Of a DNA stretch of 64,000 nucleotides, positions 32,824 to 41,976 are shown one piece after another. Below the pieces are notes generated by a model. That model did not search any database. It was not told the origin of the DNA and saw only the letters and a program-made list of their open reading frames with translations. The stretch is from assembly GCF_047553045.1 (NCBI RefSeq), contig NZ_CP180208.1, positions 248,001-312,000 of the forward strand, given 5' to 3'. Positions within the stretch are counted from its first letter, which is position 1; every line of letters starts with the position of its first letter. Origin of the DNA: Sphingomonas_L flavalba_A. Lineage in GTDB: Bacteria > Pseudomonadota > Alphaproteobacteria > Sphingomonadales > Sphingomonadaceae. Position numbers and translations under genes: made by a program.

Positions 32824-35003
32824 CCATGTTTCGCCGACGCACCGTGACCCGGCTGACCGTCGCCGCCGGGGTGGTGGCGCTCGCCGCCCCCGCCGTCGCG
32901 CAGGACGACATCATCGTCACCGCGCAGCGCGGCAACCAGACGGAGGTCGCCCGCGGCGGTAGCCTGGGCATATTGGGCGACAAGGCGGCGGAGGACGTAC
33001 CGTTCGCGGTCAAGAGCTACAACAGCGCGCTGATCCTGAACCAGCAGCCGCAGACCTTGGGGCAGGTGCTGGAAAACGACCCGTCGGTCCGCACCTCCTA
33101 CGGTTTCGGCAACGCGGCGGAGCAGTTCATCATCCGGGGTTTTGCCCTGTTCGGCGACGATGTCGGCCTCGACGGCCTGTACGGCATCGCACCGCGCCAG
33201 CTGATCGCGCCCGAACTCTATGATTCGGTGCAGGTGTTGAACGGCTCCAGCGCTTTCCTGAACGGCGCGGCGCCGTCCGGCTCCGGCCTTGGCGGCAGCG
33301 TCAACCTGATGCCCAAGCGCGCCGGCACGCGGCCGCTGACCCGCCTGACCGCCAACTTCACGTCGGACGCGCATATCGGCGGCAGTTTCGACGTCGCGCG
33401 CCGGTCGGGCGACGTCGGCTTGCGGATCAACGGCGTGGGGCGGTCGGGCGACGTCTCGATCGATGGCGAGTTTCGCAGCACTTATACGCTGGGTGGCGCG
33501 CTCGATTACGACGGCGGCCCGCTGCGGCTGTCGCTGGACCTCGGCTATCAGCGGGTGAAGGTCAGGGGGCTGCGGCCGAAGGTCACCGTCGGCACGACGG
33601 TTATCCCACGGGTGCCGAAGGCCGACAGCAACTATGCGCAGCCGTGGACCTATACGACGCTGCGCGACGTGTTCGGCATTGTGAAAGCCGAATACGACGT
33701 CGCCGACAATGCGATGCTCTATGCCTCGTTCGGCGCGCGCGACGGGATGGAAGACGGGATTTACGGCGGGATTACCATATTGGATGCGGCAACCGGCGCG
33801 GCCAACGGCAACGCCCTGTATGTTCCGCGCACCGACAATAACGAAGCGGCGCAGGCCGGATTGCGCGTCAAGCTGGGCGAACGGGTGACCCATGAGATCA
33901 ATTTCGGCGGGGCGATCAACTGGCAGGTCAACCGCAACGCCTATGATTTCCTGTACGGTCCCGGCTTCGCGGGTTTCGACACCAACCTCTATAACGCGAC
34001 GCCGGTCGCGATCCCGAGTTCCGCGCTGGTCGGCGGCGATCTCGACGACCCGTTCCCGATCAGCCGCACCCGCCTGACCAGCCTGTTCGCGTCGGACACG
34101 ATCGGCCTGTGGGACGACCGCATCCTGGTCACCGTCGGTCTGCGCCTGCAGGCGATCCGGGCGAAGGGCTATGCAGCCAACGACAGCACGATCTTCGATC
34201 CGGTGCCGTTCAGCGCCGGCGACCTGATCAGCGAATATAACGAGGACGCGGTGACCCCGGCCTTCGGCCTGGTCATCAAGCCTATTGAGGGCCTGTCCTT
34301 CTATGCCAACCGGATGCAGGGTTTCGAGAAGCCGGACGCCGCGCCCGCCAGCATCGGCGGCGTCGCGGTCAGCAATTCCGGTGCGCTGTTCGCCCCGGTC
34401 AAGAGCAAGCAATATGAACTGGGCGCCAAATACGGCACCGGCCGGTTCAATGCGTCGATCGCGCTGTTCCAGATCGACCGGCCGCGCCCGTCGGCGGTGG
34501 CCGACCCGGCCGACCCGACCCGGGCGGTTTACGGCCTGTTCGGCGAACAACGGAACAAGGGCGTCGAACTGAGCGTCGACGGCGAGCTGACGGAAGGGCT
34601 GCGCCTGATCGCCGGTGCGTCGCTGGTCGACGCCAAGCTGCGCCGGACCTATGGCGGGGTCAATCAGGGCAATGACGCGCCGGGCGTGCCGGAATATCTG
34701 GTCAACGCCAATGTCGAATGGGACATGCCCTTTGTCCCCGGCTTCACGATGACCGGCCGCGTCGTCCACACCGGCAAGCAGGCGGCGAACGAGGCCAATA
34801 CCCTGACCCTGCCGTCATGGACGCGGTTCGACCTGGGCGCCCGCTATGTCGCGGTGGTTGCCGACAAGCCGCTGACCCTGCGGTTCAGCGTCGATAACGT
34901 CGCGAACAAGCGGTACTGGGCGTCGGCGTTCGACACGTTCCGGCCGGACCTGCTGCAGGGCGCGCCGCGTACCTTCAAGGCGTCGGCGTCGATCGATTTC
35001 TGA
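32820..35003 (+). CDS. TonB-dependent siderophore receptor
   Basis: 727 residues. A signal peptide ends near AAPAVAQ, then a TonB-box-like DDIIVTAQR, a plug domain with DVPFAVKSYNSALI, QFIIRGF and SGLGGSVNLMPKR, and a 22-strand beta barrel ending in the C-terminal Phe (KASASIDF). No N-terminal STN signalling domain is present, so it does not work through FecR. Plug features and operon partners point to ferric-siderophore uptake. The coding start overlaps the preceding small gene. Confidence 0.92.
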   Translation: MTMFRRRTVTRLTVAAGVVALAAPAVAQDDIIVTAQRGNQTEVARGGSLGILGDKAAEDVPFAVKSYNSALILNQQPQTLGQVLENDPSVRTSYGFGNAAEQFIIRGFALFGDDVGLDGLYGIAPRQLIAPELYDSVQVLNGSSAFLNGAAPSGSGLGGSVNLMPKRAGTRPLTRLTANFTSDAHIGGSFDVARRSGDVGLRINGVGRSGDVSIDGEFRSTYTLGGALDYDGGPLRLSLDLGYQRVKVRGLRPKVTVGTTVIPRVPKADSNYAQPWTYTTLRDVFGIVKAEYDVADNAMLYASFGARDGMEDGIYGGITILDAATGAANGNALYVPRTDNNEAAQAGLRVKLGERVTHEINFGGAINWQVNRNAYDFLYGPGFAGFDTNLYNATPVAIPSSALVGGDLDDPFPISRTRLTSLFASDTIGLWDDRILVTVGLRLQAIRAKGYAANDSTIFDPVPFSAGDLISEYNEDAVTPAFGLVIKPIEGLSFYANRMQGFEKPDAAPASIGGVAVSNSGALFAPVKSKQYELGAKYGTGRFNASIALFQIDRPRPSAVADPADPTRAVYGLFGEQRNKGVELSVDGELTEGLRLIAGASLVDAKLRRTYGGVNQGNDAPGVPEYLVNANVEWDMPFVPGFTMTGRVVHTGKQAANEANTLTLPSWTRFDLGARYVAVVADKPLTLRFSVDNVANKRYWASAFDTFRPDLLQGAPRTFKASASIDF

Positions 35004-35038
35004 TCGGCGGGGCCGGTGCCGCCCGAACGGAACAAACT

Positions 35039-35188
35039 CTATTCCGGGTCGCTGTCGTCGAACAGAATGCGTTCGGCCGCGCCGTCCAGGTCCTCGTACT
35101 GGCCGGCGCGCAGCGACCAGAAGAAGGCGGCGAGGCCGAGGCAGCCGAGGCCGATCGAGATCGGCAGTAGCAGCCACAGCATGTTCAT
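35039..35188 (-). CDS. ccoS: cbb3 oxidase maturation protein CcoS
   Basis: A 49-residue gene: start ATG at 35188, stop at 35039. The protein opens MNMLWLLLPISIGLGCLG, a single membrane helix, followed by AAFFWSLRAGQYEDLDGAAE and a short acidic tail. The WSLRAGQYEDLDG stretch is the CcoS signature. CcoS is needed for cofactor insertion into the CcoN subunit. Its start overlaps the ccoI stop as ATGA, and it closes the cco operon, converging on the siderophore receptor gene. Confidence 0.92.
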   Translation of the reverse strand: MNMLWLLLPISIGLGCLGLAAFFWSLRAGQYEDLDGAAERILFDDSDPE

Positions 35189-37401
35189 TGCGCCGCCGCC
35201 GCGATGCGGGGCGGGGCGGCTGTTCCGACGCGCCGTCGCCCGGCGCCGCGCGCGGGGCGCAGGCGCAGCGCGTTGGCGACGACGATGATGGAGGAACCGG
35301 ACATCGCCAGCGCGGCGATCAGCGGCGTGACGAAGCCGGCGATCGCGACCGGCAGCGCGATCAGGTTGTAGATGACCGCGAGCGCGAAATTCTCTCGCAC
35401 CAGCCGCCGCGCGGCAACGGATATGGCGAAGGCGAAGGGCACCGCGTCCATATCCGGACGCAGGAATACGAAGTCGGCGGCCTGCCGCCCGACATCGGCG
35501 GCGGTCGCCGGAGTCATCGAGACATGGGCGGCGGCGAGGGCCGGGGCGTCGTTCAAACCGTCGCCGACCATCAGCGCCTTGTGGCCCCGCCCGGCGAGCG
35601 CCCGGATATGGGCGGTCTTCTCGCCCGGCAGCATCTCTGCATGGACGGTGGCGATACCAAGCGCGTCGGCCAGCCGCGCGACCGGCACAGCGCGGTCGCC
35701 GGACAGCACCGCCAGCGACAGGCCGGCACCGCGCAACGCCGCCACCGCATCGGCGGCGCCCGGGCGGCTGTCGTCGTCGAAGCGGAAGGCGGCGACGAAA
35801 CGACCGTTCAGGGTCAGCAGCGTTTCCGCCGCGTCGCCGGCGTCATGGCCTTCGCCTTCGCCGTCGATTGCCCATCCGGCCCGGCCCAGCCGCCATGCGC
35901 CGCCGTCGACCGTCGCTTCCAGGCCGAGGCCGGGCTTTTCGACGACGCTGTGGAAGTCGGGTGACGGGCTTCCGGCGAAGGCGGCGAGCGCGCGCGAATA
36001 GGGGTGGCGCGAATGGGCGCCCAGCGCCGCGGCGATCGCCAGATGATCGGCAGAGACGCCGTCGCGGCGCAGGGTCGGTTTGCCGAGCGTCAGCGTGCCG
36101 GTCTTGTCGAACAGCACGGTATCGACCTCGCCCAGCCGTTCCAGCGCCGAGCCGTCCTTCATCATGATGCCGCGTTCGTAGAGGCGGCGCGCGGCGATGA
36201 CATGGACCATCGGCACGGCAAGGCCGAGCGCGCACGGACAGGTGATAATCAGCACGGCGACGGCGACGGTGACGGCGCGGTGGGCGTCGCCGGTCGCCAG
36301 CATCCAGCCGATGAAGCTGAGCAGCGCCGCGCTGTGGACCACCGGGGCGTAGAGCCGGGCGGCGCGATCGGCGAGCCGGCGGTAGCCGGAACGACCGGAT
36401 TCCGCCGCTTCCATCAGCCGCACCATCTCCGCCAGGAAGGAATCGTCGGCGATCGCGTCGGCGCGGATGGTGAGTGGCCCGGTCAGGTTCAGGGTGCCGG
36501 CGCGCAGCACCGATCCGGCGGCGACCGCTTGTGGCGCGCTTTCCCCGGTCAGCAGCGCGCAATCGAGGTCGGACCGGCCCGACAGTACCGTCGCGTCGAC
36601 GGGCACCCGTTCACCGGCGGCGAGCAGGATCGTCATTCCCGGCGCGATGTCCTCGGTCGGGGTGTAGCGCTGGCTGCCGTCTTCTTCGACGACCATCGCG
36701 CCATAGGCGGCGAGCCGGCTCAGCCCCTTGACGGCGGTGCGCGCCCGTTCGCGCATCACATGGTCGAGCGTCCGGCCGATCAGCAGGAAGAACAGCAGCG
36801 AGATCGACGCGTCGAAATAGGCGTGCGGCTGGTGGTGCAGCGTGTCGTACAGGCTCATCCCGAAGGCAAGCAGCACGCCGATCGAGATCGGCACGTCCAT
36901 GTTGGTCTGGCCCCGGCGCAGCGCGCGCCAGGCGGACGCGAAGAAAATGCGGCCGGAATAGGCGAGGGCGGGCAGCGCGATCGCCGCCGATATCCAGTGG
37001 AACAGGTCGCGCGTTTCGCCGGTGGCGCCCGACCAGACCGAAACGGACAGCCCCATGATGTTCATCGCCGCGAATCCGGCGACGGCAAGGGCGCGGATCA
37101 GCGTGGAGAGCGTCGCGTCAGGCCGGTCATCCGCACCGTGCTGGAGATGGGCTTCATACCCCATACCCTCCAGCGTTTCGCGCACCGGCGGCGGGCCGTC
37201 GGCGGCGCGCCAGCGCACGGTGACGCGCCTGGTCGACAGGTTGACCCGGGCCTGGGCGATGCCCGGAAGGGCGGTCAGCGCCTGTTCGATCCGCCGGATG
37301 CAGCCGCCGCAATGGATGCCGGGGACGGCCAGTTCATTTTGCCGAAGGCCGTCGGGCAGAGCGCGGCTGGCGAGCAGCAGCTCATCGCCGCCGTGGCTCA
37401 T
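35185..37401 (-). CDS. ccoI: copper-translocating P-type ATPase CcoI (FixI)
   Basis: 738 residues. An N-terminal heavy-metal-associated motif (PGIHCGGCIRRIEQAL) is followed by eight predicted membrane helices with the CPC ion-transfer motif (IITCPCALGLAVPM). Then come the phosphorylation loop FDKTGTLTLGKP, the HP locus (HSRHPYSRAL) and MVGDGLNDAPALAAA. This class supplies copper for cbb3 oxidase assembly. It overlaps the DUF2189 gene upstream and ccoS downstream by 4 bp each. The operon context makes CcoI more likely than a detoxifying CopA. Confidence 0.93.
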   Translation of the reverse strand: MSHGGDELLLASRALPDGLRQNELAVPGIHCGGCIRRIEQALTALPGIAQARVNLSTRRVTVRWRAADGPPPVRETLEGMGYEAHLQHGADDRPDATLSTLIRALAVAGFAAMNIMGLSVSVWSGATGETRDLFHWISAAIALPALAYSGRIFFASAWRALRRGQTNMDVPISIGVLLAFGMSLYDTLHHQPHAYFDASISLLFFLLIGRTLDHVMRERARTAVKGLSRLAAYGAMVVEEDGSQRYTPTEDIAPGMTILLAAGERVPVDATVLSGRSDLDCALLTGESAPQAVAAGSVLRAGTLNLTGPLTIRADAIADDSFLAEMVRLMEAAESGRSGYRRLADRAARLYAPVVHSAALLSFIGWMLATGDAHRAVTVAVAVLIITCPCALGLAVPMVHVIAARRLYERGIMMKDGSALERLGEVDTVLFDKTGTLTLGKPTLRRDGVSADHLAIAAALGAHSRHPYSRALAAFAGSPSPDFHSVVEKPGLGLEATVDGGAWRLGRAGWAIDGEGEGHDAGDAAETLLTLNGRFVAAFRFDDDSRPGAADAVAALRGAGLSLAVLSGDRAVPVARLADALGIATVHAEMLPGEKTAHIRALAGRGHKALMVGDGLNDAPALAAAHVSMTPATAADVGRQAADFVFLRPDMDAVPFAFAISVAARRLVRENFALAVIYNLIALPVAIAGFVTPLIAALAMSGSSIIVVANALRLRPARGAGRRRVGTAAPPRIAAAAQ

Positions 37402-38183
37402 CGCACGGCTTCATAGGCGTGCCATGTCGCGTGCCCGAGCAGCGGGAACACCAGGATCAGCCCGACGAGGCCGGTGGCGAGGCTGAACAGAAACAGGGCG
37501 AGGACGATCGCCCCCCAGACCAGCATCACCGGCAGGTTGTGCCACACCATCATCCAGCTCGTGCCCATCGCGGTCAGCGCATCGATCCGCCGGTCGAGCA
37601 TCATCGGGATCGAAAAGGCGGAGATCGCGAAGGAAAAGGCGGCGAACAGCCCGCCGATCAGGCTGCCGACGATCAGCATCGCCCCGCCGACCGGCGTCGT
37701 GAACAGCATCGTCACGATATGGTCGAGGCCGGGGAAGGGCCGGACGCCGAAAAACAGCGCGTAGAGCAGCACCGCCGCGCGCATCCACAGCATCATCAGC
37801 AGGCAGAGCAGCGCCCCGGTGAACAGGATTTGCCCGCCGGACGCGACCTGCGGCGCAACCATGCCGGCCAGCGATACCGGTTCGTCGCGCGCCAGCCGCC
37901 GGCTCTTGTCGTACAGGCCGAGCGCCAGGAACGGGCCGACGACCATGAAGCCGGCCAGCGCCGGGAACAGGATGTAATCCCATTGCAGCAGAACGAGGCC
38001 GAGGGTGATCGCCAGCGACAACAGGAAAACGAACAGGCCGTAGGCCAGGCTAGGCCCCGGATTGGCCCACAGGTCGCGCCAGCCGGCGCTGAGCCAGCCG
38101 AACGCATCGCCCGGCCGCAGGACGCGGTCATGGCGGCGTGCCCGTGGCAGTGGGGGGACGGTAGGCGGAATGACAACCATCAT
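37398..38183 (-). CDS. DUF2189 membrane protein in the cbb3 operon
   Basis: 261 residues with about six membrane helices, including SLAYGLFVFLLSLAITLGLV and IVGSLIGGLFAAFSFAISAF, and the DUF2189 landmark AFSIPMMLDRRIDALTAM. It is placed between the FixH-like gene (22-bp gap) and ccoI (4-bp overlap), where many operons carry ccoG. Proteins of this family often lie near cytochrome oxidase genes; a role in oxidase assembly is an inference. No catalytic motif is seen. Confidence 0.82.
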   Translation of the reverse strand: MMVVIPPTVPPLPRARRHDRVLRPGDAFGWLSAGWRDLWANPGPSLAYGLFVFLLSLAITLGLVLLQWDYILFPALAGFMVVGPFLALGLYDKSRRLARDEPVSLAGMVAPQVASGGQILFTGALLCLLMMLWMRAAVLLYALFFGVRPFPGLDHIVTMLFTTPVGGAMLIVGSLIGGLFAAFSFAISAFSIPMMLDRRIDALTAMGTSWMMVWHNLPVMLVWGAIVLALFLFSLATGLVGLILVFPLLGHATWHAYEAVR

Positions 38184-38205
38184 GCTCTCCCGTTCTGACC
38201 GGCCA

Positions 38206-38388
38206 TCAGCATGACGGCTTGGCCGCGGCGAAGCGGCCTGGCGTCGGCCCCGCGCTGTCGGCGCGAAGATGGGCGACGCAATCCGGCTGGGTGGTCAGCG
38301 CAACATAGATCATGTGCCCGTTGGCGGCGAGCAGGACCAGGCCCGCGACCGCCAGCACCGCCAGCACCACGGGCCGTGACAGGCTCAT
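38206..38388 (-). CDS. 60-residue FixH/CcoH-like membrane anchor
   Basis: Starts with an ATG inside the ccoP stop (ATGA at 38385-38388). One membrane helix (VVLAVLAVAGLVLLAANGHM) is followed by MIYVALTTQPDCVAH and a short soluble tail. The segment ANGHMIYVALTT resembles the end of the N-terminal helix of FixH/CcoH, which assembles cbb3 oxidase with CcoI. The rest of the FixH periplasmic domain is absent. It could be a minimal FixH or an unrelated small subunit. Position is exactly where ccoH would be expected. Confidence 0.65.
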   Translation of the reverse strand: MSLSRPVVLAVLAVAGLVLLAANGHMIYVALTTQPDCVAHLRADSAGPTPGRFAAAKPSC

Positions 38389-39260
38389 TTGGCTGCCGAC
38401 CGATCGAGCACGTAGAGCGTCAGGATCTTGCGATCGGTATCGCTCAGCCGTTCGTTCCAGGCCGGCATTTCGCCCTGACGACCGCCGTGGATGCTGGTGT
38501 AGATCGCGTTGGCGTCGCCGCCGAATATCCACGCCTTGTCGGTCAGGTCGGGTGCGCCGAGCGCCTGGTTGCCGCGCCCGTTGTCGCCGTGGCAGACGGT
38601 GCAGTTGGCGTCGAACACCGCCTTCCCCGCGGCGACCGAGCGGGCCGCGCTTTTGGCGACCGCCGGATCGGACAGAGAGCGGACATAGTCGGTGACCGCG
38701 AGCACCTGATCGTTGGTCAGAATCTGGTCGCGGCCGAAGGCAAGCATCTGACTGACCCGGCCTTCGGCATGGCCGTTGTTGATGCCGAAGGCGATGGTGT
38801 GCGCGATCGCGTCCGGCGTGCCGCCCCATAGCCAGTCCTGGTCGGTCAGGTCGGGATAGCCCGGCCCACCCCTGGCATTGGCGCCGTGGCAGGCGGCGCA
38901 ATTGTCGCCGAACAGCGCGTGGCCGCGCTCGCGCACTGCCTGCATCAACTGCGGGTCGGCCTGGATCGCGGCGTAGTTCAGCCCGGCGATCCGGCGCGTC
39001 CATTCGGAGCGTTCGAGCTGGGCCTGCCTGACCTTTTCGGTGACCGCGCTGCGGGCATCGGCGCCGAGCAACCCCTTGGTATAGCTGCGTCCCGTCGGCC
39101 AGGCGGGCATCAGCACCCAATAGACGATGCCGAACAGCGCTGTCGCGATCAGGAAGAACCATACCGGCCACGGCACCGGAGTGTTCAGTTCCTTGATGCC
39201 GTTCCATTCATGACCGGTGGTCATGTGGCCGGTCAGCGGATCGCGCTCGCCTACAGACAC
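38385..39260 (-). CDS. ccoP: cbb3 cytochrome c oxidase subunit III (dihaem cytochrome c)
   Basis: 291 residues, GTG start at 39260 overlapping the end of ccoQ. An N-terminal membrane anchor (VPWPVWFFLIATALFGIVYW) is followed by two c-type haem sites, NCAACHG and NCTVCHG, each with a downstream Met ligand candidate (VSQMLAF, GEMPAW). CcoP passes electrons from the bc1 complex to CcoO. The soluble part lies in the periplasm. Length and order are canonical. Confidence 0.96.
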   Translation of the reverse strand: MSVGERDPLTGHMTTGHEWNGIKELNTPVPWPVWFFLIATALFGIVYWVLMPAWPTGRSYTKGLLGADARSAVTEKVRQAQLERSEWTRRIAGLNYAAIQADPQLMQAVRERGHALFGDNCAACHGANARGGPGYPDLTDQDWLWGGTPDAIAHTIAFGINNGHAEGRVSQMLAFGRDQILTNDQVLAVTDYVRSLSDPAVAKSAARSVAAGKAVFDANCTVCHGDNGRGNQALGAPDLTDKAWIFGGDANAIYTSIHGGRQGEMPAWNERLSDTDRKILTLYVLDRSAAK

Positions 39261-39424
39261 GGTGTGTCCTCACTATCCTCGAGAATGGCGTTGGCGGCGC
39301 GGTCGAACCTTTCCCGGTTCGACGGCCACAGCGCATAGGTCAGCGCGGCCAGCGACAGGCCGATCAGGTAGAACAGTCCGAACGACTTGGAGAAGCCGAC
39401 CAGGATATGGTGGTCGAAGATCAT
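39251..39424 (-). CDS. ccoQ: cbb3 oxidase subunit CcoQ
   Basis: A 57-residue gene with ATG at 39424 overlapping the ccoO stop (ATGA) and its own stop inside the start of ccoP. The protein has one membrane helix in SFGLFYLIGLSLAALTYALW followed by PSNRERFDRAANAILEDSED. The P-x-N-R-x-x-F-D-x-A-A motif is typical of CcoQ, which stabilises the CcoN-O-P complex. It is small but convincingly real because of its position and sequence. Confidence 0.93.
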   Translation of the reverse strand: MIFDHHILVGFSKSFGLFYLIGLSLAALTYALWPSNRERFDRAANAILEDSEDTPCL

Positions 39425-40164
39425 TTCGCGGGCGCCTCCGCCGTTGCCGGCGCCGGCTTGTGCGCGGCGTCGGTCAGTTTGCCGAGGATCTGGAGATAGG
39501 CGACCAGCGCGTCCATTTCGGTCACCACCGGCTTGTTGCCGTCAAAGGCGCGGACATGGGTTGCCTCGCCATAACGCTCGGTCAGGCCGCTGACGCCATC
39601 GCCGTCCGGGTTGGCCTGGGCCAGCGCGTCGGCTTCGGCATTGGCGATCTGCGCGTCGGTATACGGCACGCCGACCGTGCGCTGGGCCGCCAGATGCTTG
39701 CCGAGGTCGTCGGTACGCAGCCGGTTGCGGGCCAGCCAGCCATAGGCCGGCATTACCGATTCCGGCACGACGTCCCGCGGGTTGATCAGGTGGGCGACCT
39801 GCCAGGCATCCGAATACTTGCCGCCGATGCGCGCGAGGTCCGGCCCGGTGCGCTTCGACCCCCATTGCATCGGATGATCGTATTTGGATTCGACCGCCAG
39901 CGAATAGGGGCCGTAGCGTTCGACGTCATCCTGCAGGGTGCGGATCATCTGCGAATGGCAGGCGTAGCAGCCCTCGCGGATGTAGATGTTGCGGCCCGCC
40001 AGTTCGAGCGGGGTGTAGGTCCGCATGTCCGGCGCCGCCTCAACCGTGTCGTCGATGGTGAACAGCGGTGCGATCTCGACCAGGCCGCCGATGCTGGCGA
40101 CCAGCATGATGCCGAGGGCGAGGCCGATCGACTTGCGTTCAAGCTTGTAGTGGGTGGAGAACAT
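39421..40164 (-). CDS. ccoO: cbb3 cytochrome c oxidase subunit II (monohaem cytochrome c)
   Basis: 247 residues. N-terminal anchor GLALGIMLVASIGGLVEIAP, the haem site GCYACHSQMIRTL, and the CcoO-specific stretches VERYGPYSLAVES and WGSKRTGPDLARIGGKYSD. The Met in VPESVMPAYGWL is the probable sixth haem ligand. It carries electrons from CcoP to the CcoN catalytic core. It follows ccoN by 6 bp. Confidence 0.97.
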   Translation of the reverse strand: MFSTHYKLERKSIGLALGIMLVASIGGLVEIAPLFTIDDTVEAAPDMRTYTPLELAGRNIYIREGCYACHSQMIRTLQDDVERYGPYSLAVESKYDHPMQWGSKRTGPDLARIGGKYSDAWQVAHLINPRDVVPESVMPAYGWLARNRLRTDDLGKHLAAQRTVGVPYTDAQIANAEADALAQANPDGDGVSGLTERYGEATHVRAFDGNKPVVTEMDALVAYLQILGKLTDAAHKPAPATAEAPAK

Positions 40165-40170
40165 GGGACC

Positions 40171-41826
40171 TTATTCCGCCGGCTGGAGGCTGGGCGCCGG
40201 CGCCGCCGGCAACGGGGTTTCCTGCCCGGTGGCGCCGGATTCCTCCGCGCCCTGACGGATCGTCATCCAGATATTGTAGCAGCCGACGATCGCGCCGAGC
40301 AGGAACAGCAGGCCGCCGATCGCCCGCGCGATATAATAGGGGTGCATCGCGACCAGCGAGTCGGTGAACGAGTAGGCGAGGGTCCCGCTCTCGGTATAGG
40401 TGCGCCACATCAGGCCCTGAATGATGCCCGAGTTCCACATCGCGAAAACGTAGACCAGGGTCCCCGCCAGGGCGAGCCAGAAGTGGACTTCCACCAACGC
40501 CGGCGAATACATCCGCTTGCGTTTCCACAGCGATGGCACCGTGGCGTAGAAGGCGCCGAAGATGATCATCGCCACCCAGCCGAGTGCACCGGCGTGGACA
40601 TGGCCGACCGTCCAGTCGGTATAGTGGGACAGCGAGTTGACCGCACGGATCGCCATGAACGACCCTTCGAAGGTCGACAGGCCGTAGAATACCGCCGCGA
40701 TCATCATGAAGCGCAGGGTCGCGTCGTCGCGCACCTTGTCCCACGCGCCGTTCAGGGTGAGCAGCGCGTTCGCCGCCGCGATCCACGACGGGACCAGAAG
40801 GGTCAGCGAGAAGGTCATGCCCAGCGTCTGCACCCACTGCGGCAGCGCGGTGTAGTGCAGGTGGTGGGACCCGGCCCACATGTAGAAGAAGGTGATGCCC
40901 CAGAAGCCGACGATCGACATGCGATAGGAATAGATCGGCCGCTCCGCCCGCTTCGGCAGGTAGTAGTAAAGCATGCCGAGGAAACCGGCGGTGAGGAAGA
41001 AGGCGACGGCGTTGTGGCCGTACCACCACTGGGTCATCGCATCCTGCACGCCGGAGAACAGCGAGTAGCTCTTGGCGCTGAGGAACGACACCGGCACCGC
41101 CAGCCCGTTGACGATGTGGAGGATGGCGACGACCAGGATGAACGCCAGATAATACCAGTTGGCGACGTAGATATGCGGCTCTTTGCGGCGCATCAGCGTG
41201 CGGATGTAGAGGATGAAATAGGTCACCCAGACGATGACCAGCCAGATGTCGGCATACCATTCCGGCTCGGCATATTCCTTCGACTGGGTAATGCCGATGA
41301 AATAGCCGGAAATGGCGAGGATGCAGAACAGGTTGTAGCCGATCAGCACGAACCACGGGCTGAGCTGGTCCGGCATCCGCGCCCGCGAGGTGCGCTGCAT
41401 GACGTGGAAGGACGTGGCGATCAGCGCGTTGCCGCCGAAGGCGAAGATCACGCCGGTGGTATGGACCGGGCGCAGCCGGCCGAAACTGGCCCATGCCGCG
41501 TCGAACGTCAGTTCGGGATAGGCGAGCAGCCAGGCGACCCAGTCGCCGACGAACATGCCGAACACCGCCCAGACCATGGCGATGACAATGCCGGCCTTGG
41601 TCGGGCTGTCGTAATAGCTGCGCAGCCGCGACTCGGATGGTTCCGGCGCGGAATAGCCGGACGCGACCACGAACAGCATCACGATCGCGTAAAGCAGCAC
41701 GATGAAGCCGTGGACGCCCAGCGGGTCGTTGCTGCCGCCGATGGCCATGATCATGCCGCACAGCGCAAGCAGGCCCGCTATCCCCATCGCGCGTTCGCGC
41801 TCGGCGACTGTCAGTTCAGAGACCAT
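40171..41826 (-). CDS. ccoN: cbb3 cytochrome c oxidase subunit I (catalytic)
   Basis: 551 residues with 12 or more membrane helices. Haem/copper ligands are in FGGNALIATSFHVMQRT, WYGHNAVAFFLTAGFLG, SHHLHYTALPQW and WTVGHVHAGALGW. This is the high-affinity oxygen-reducing and proton-pumping subunit. First gene of the operon; 83 bp upstream is a near-consensus FNR box shared with the divergent regulator, consistent with induction at low oxygen. Confidence 0.97.
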   Translation of the reverse strand: MVSELTVAERERAMGIAGLLALCGMIMAIGGSNDPLGVHGFIVLLYAIVMLFVVASGYSAPEPSESRLRSYYDSPTKAGIVIAMVWAVFGMFVGDWVAWLLAYPELTFDAAWASFGRLRPVHTTGVIFAFGGNALIATSFHVMQRTSRARMPDQLSPWFVLIGYNLFCILAISGYFIGITQSKEYAEPEWYADIWLVIVWVTYFILYIRTLMRRKEPHIYVANWYYLAFILVVAILHIVNGLAVPVSFLSAKSYSLFSGVQDAMTQWWYGHNAVAFFLTAGFLGMLYYYLPKRAERPIYSYRMSIVGFWGITFFYMWAGSHHLHYTALPQWVQTLGMTFSLTLLVPSWIAAANALLTLNGAWDKVRDDATLRFMMIAAVFYGLSTFEGSFMAIRAVNSLSHYTDWTVGHVHAGALGWVAMIIFGAFYATVPSLWKRKRMYSPALVEVHFWLALAGTLVYVFAMWNSGIIQGLMWRTYTESGTLAYSFTDSLVAMHPYYIARAIGGLLFLLGAIVGCYNIWMTIRQGAEESGATGQETPLPAAPAPSLQPAE

Positions 41827-41909
41827 CTCGTCATCGCTCCGCTGCCCAATTACGCGTCGTTTCAGGCGATTGGGCGGCTGACGCCTAGCCCAAGCCGGCG
41901 GCGGTGTAT

Positions 41910-41923
41910 TTGACCTGGATCAA
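41910..41923. promoter_or_regulatory. FNR/FixK box between ccoN and the Fnr-type gene
   Basis: TTGACCTGGATCAA matches the FNR consensus TTGAT-N4-ATCAA at nine of ten specified bases. It lies 84 bp from the ccoN start and 54 bp from the regulator start, so one site could control both divergent units. Binding is inferred. Confidence 0.85.
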
Positions 41924-41976
41924 ATCTATGACCGGGCCGGCGCTGACAAGCGATGGCCGATCTGGCATGAGGCGGC

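Noticed and set aside
32478..34769. A 763-codon minus-strand frame opposite the siderophore receptor
   Set aside because: Antisense to a clear TonB receptor; no domain resemblance.
39217..41913. An 898-codon plus-strand frame across the cco operon
   Set aside because: Antisense shadow of ccoN and ccoO, with low-complexity Arg/Asp/Gly composition.
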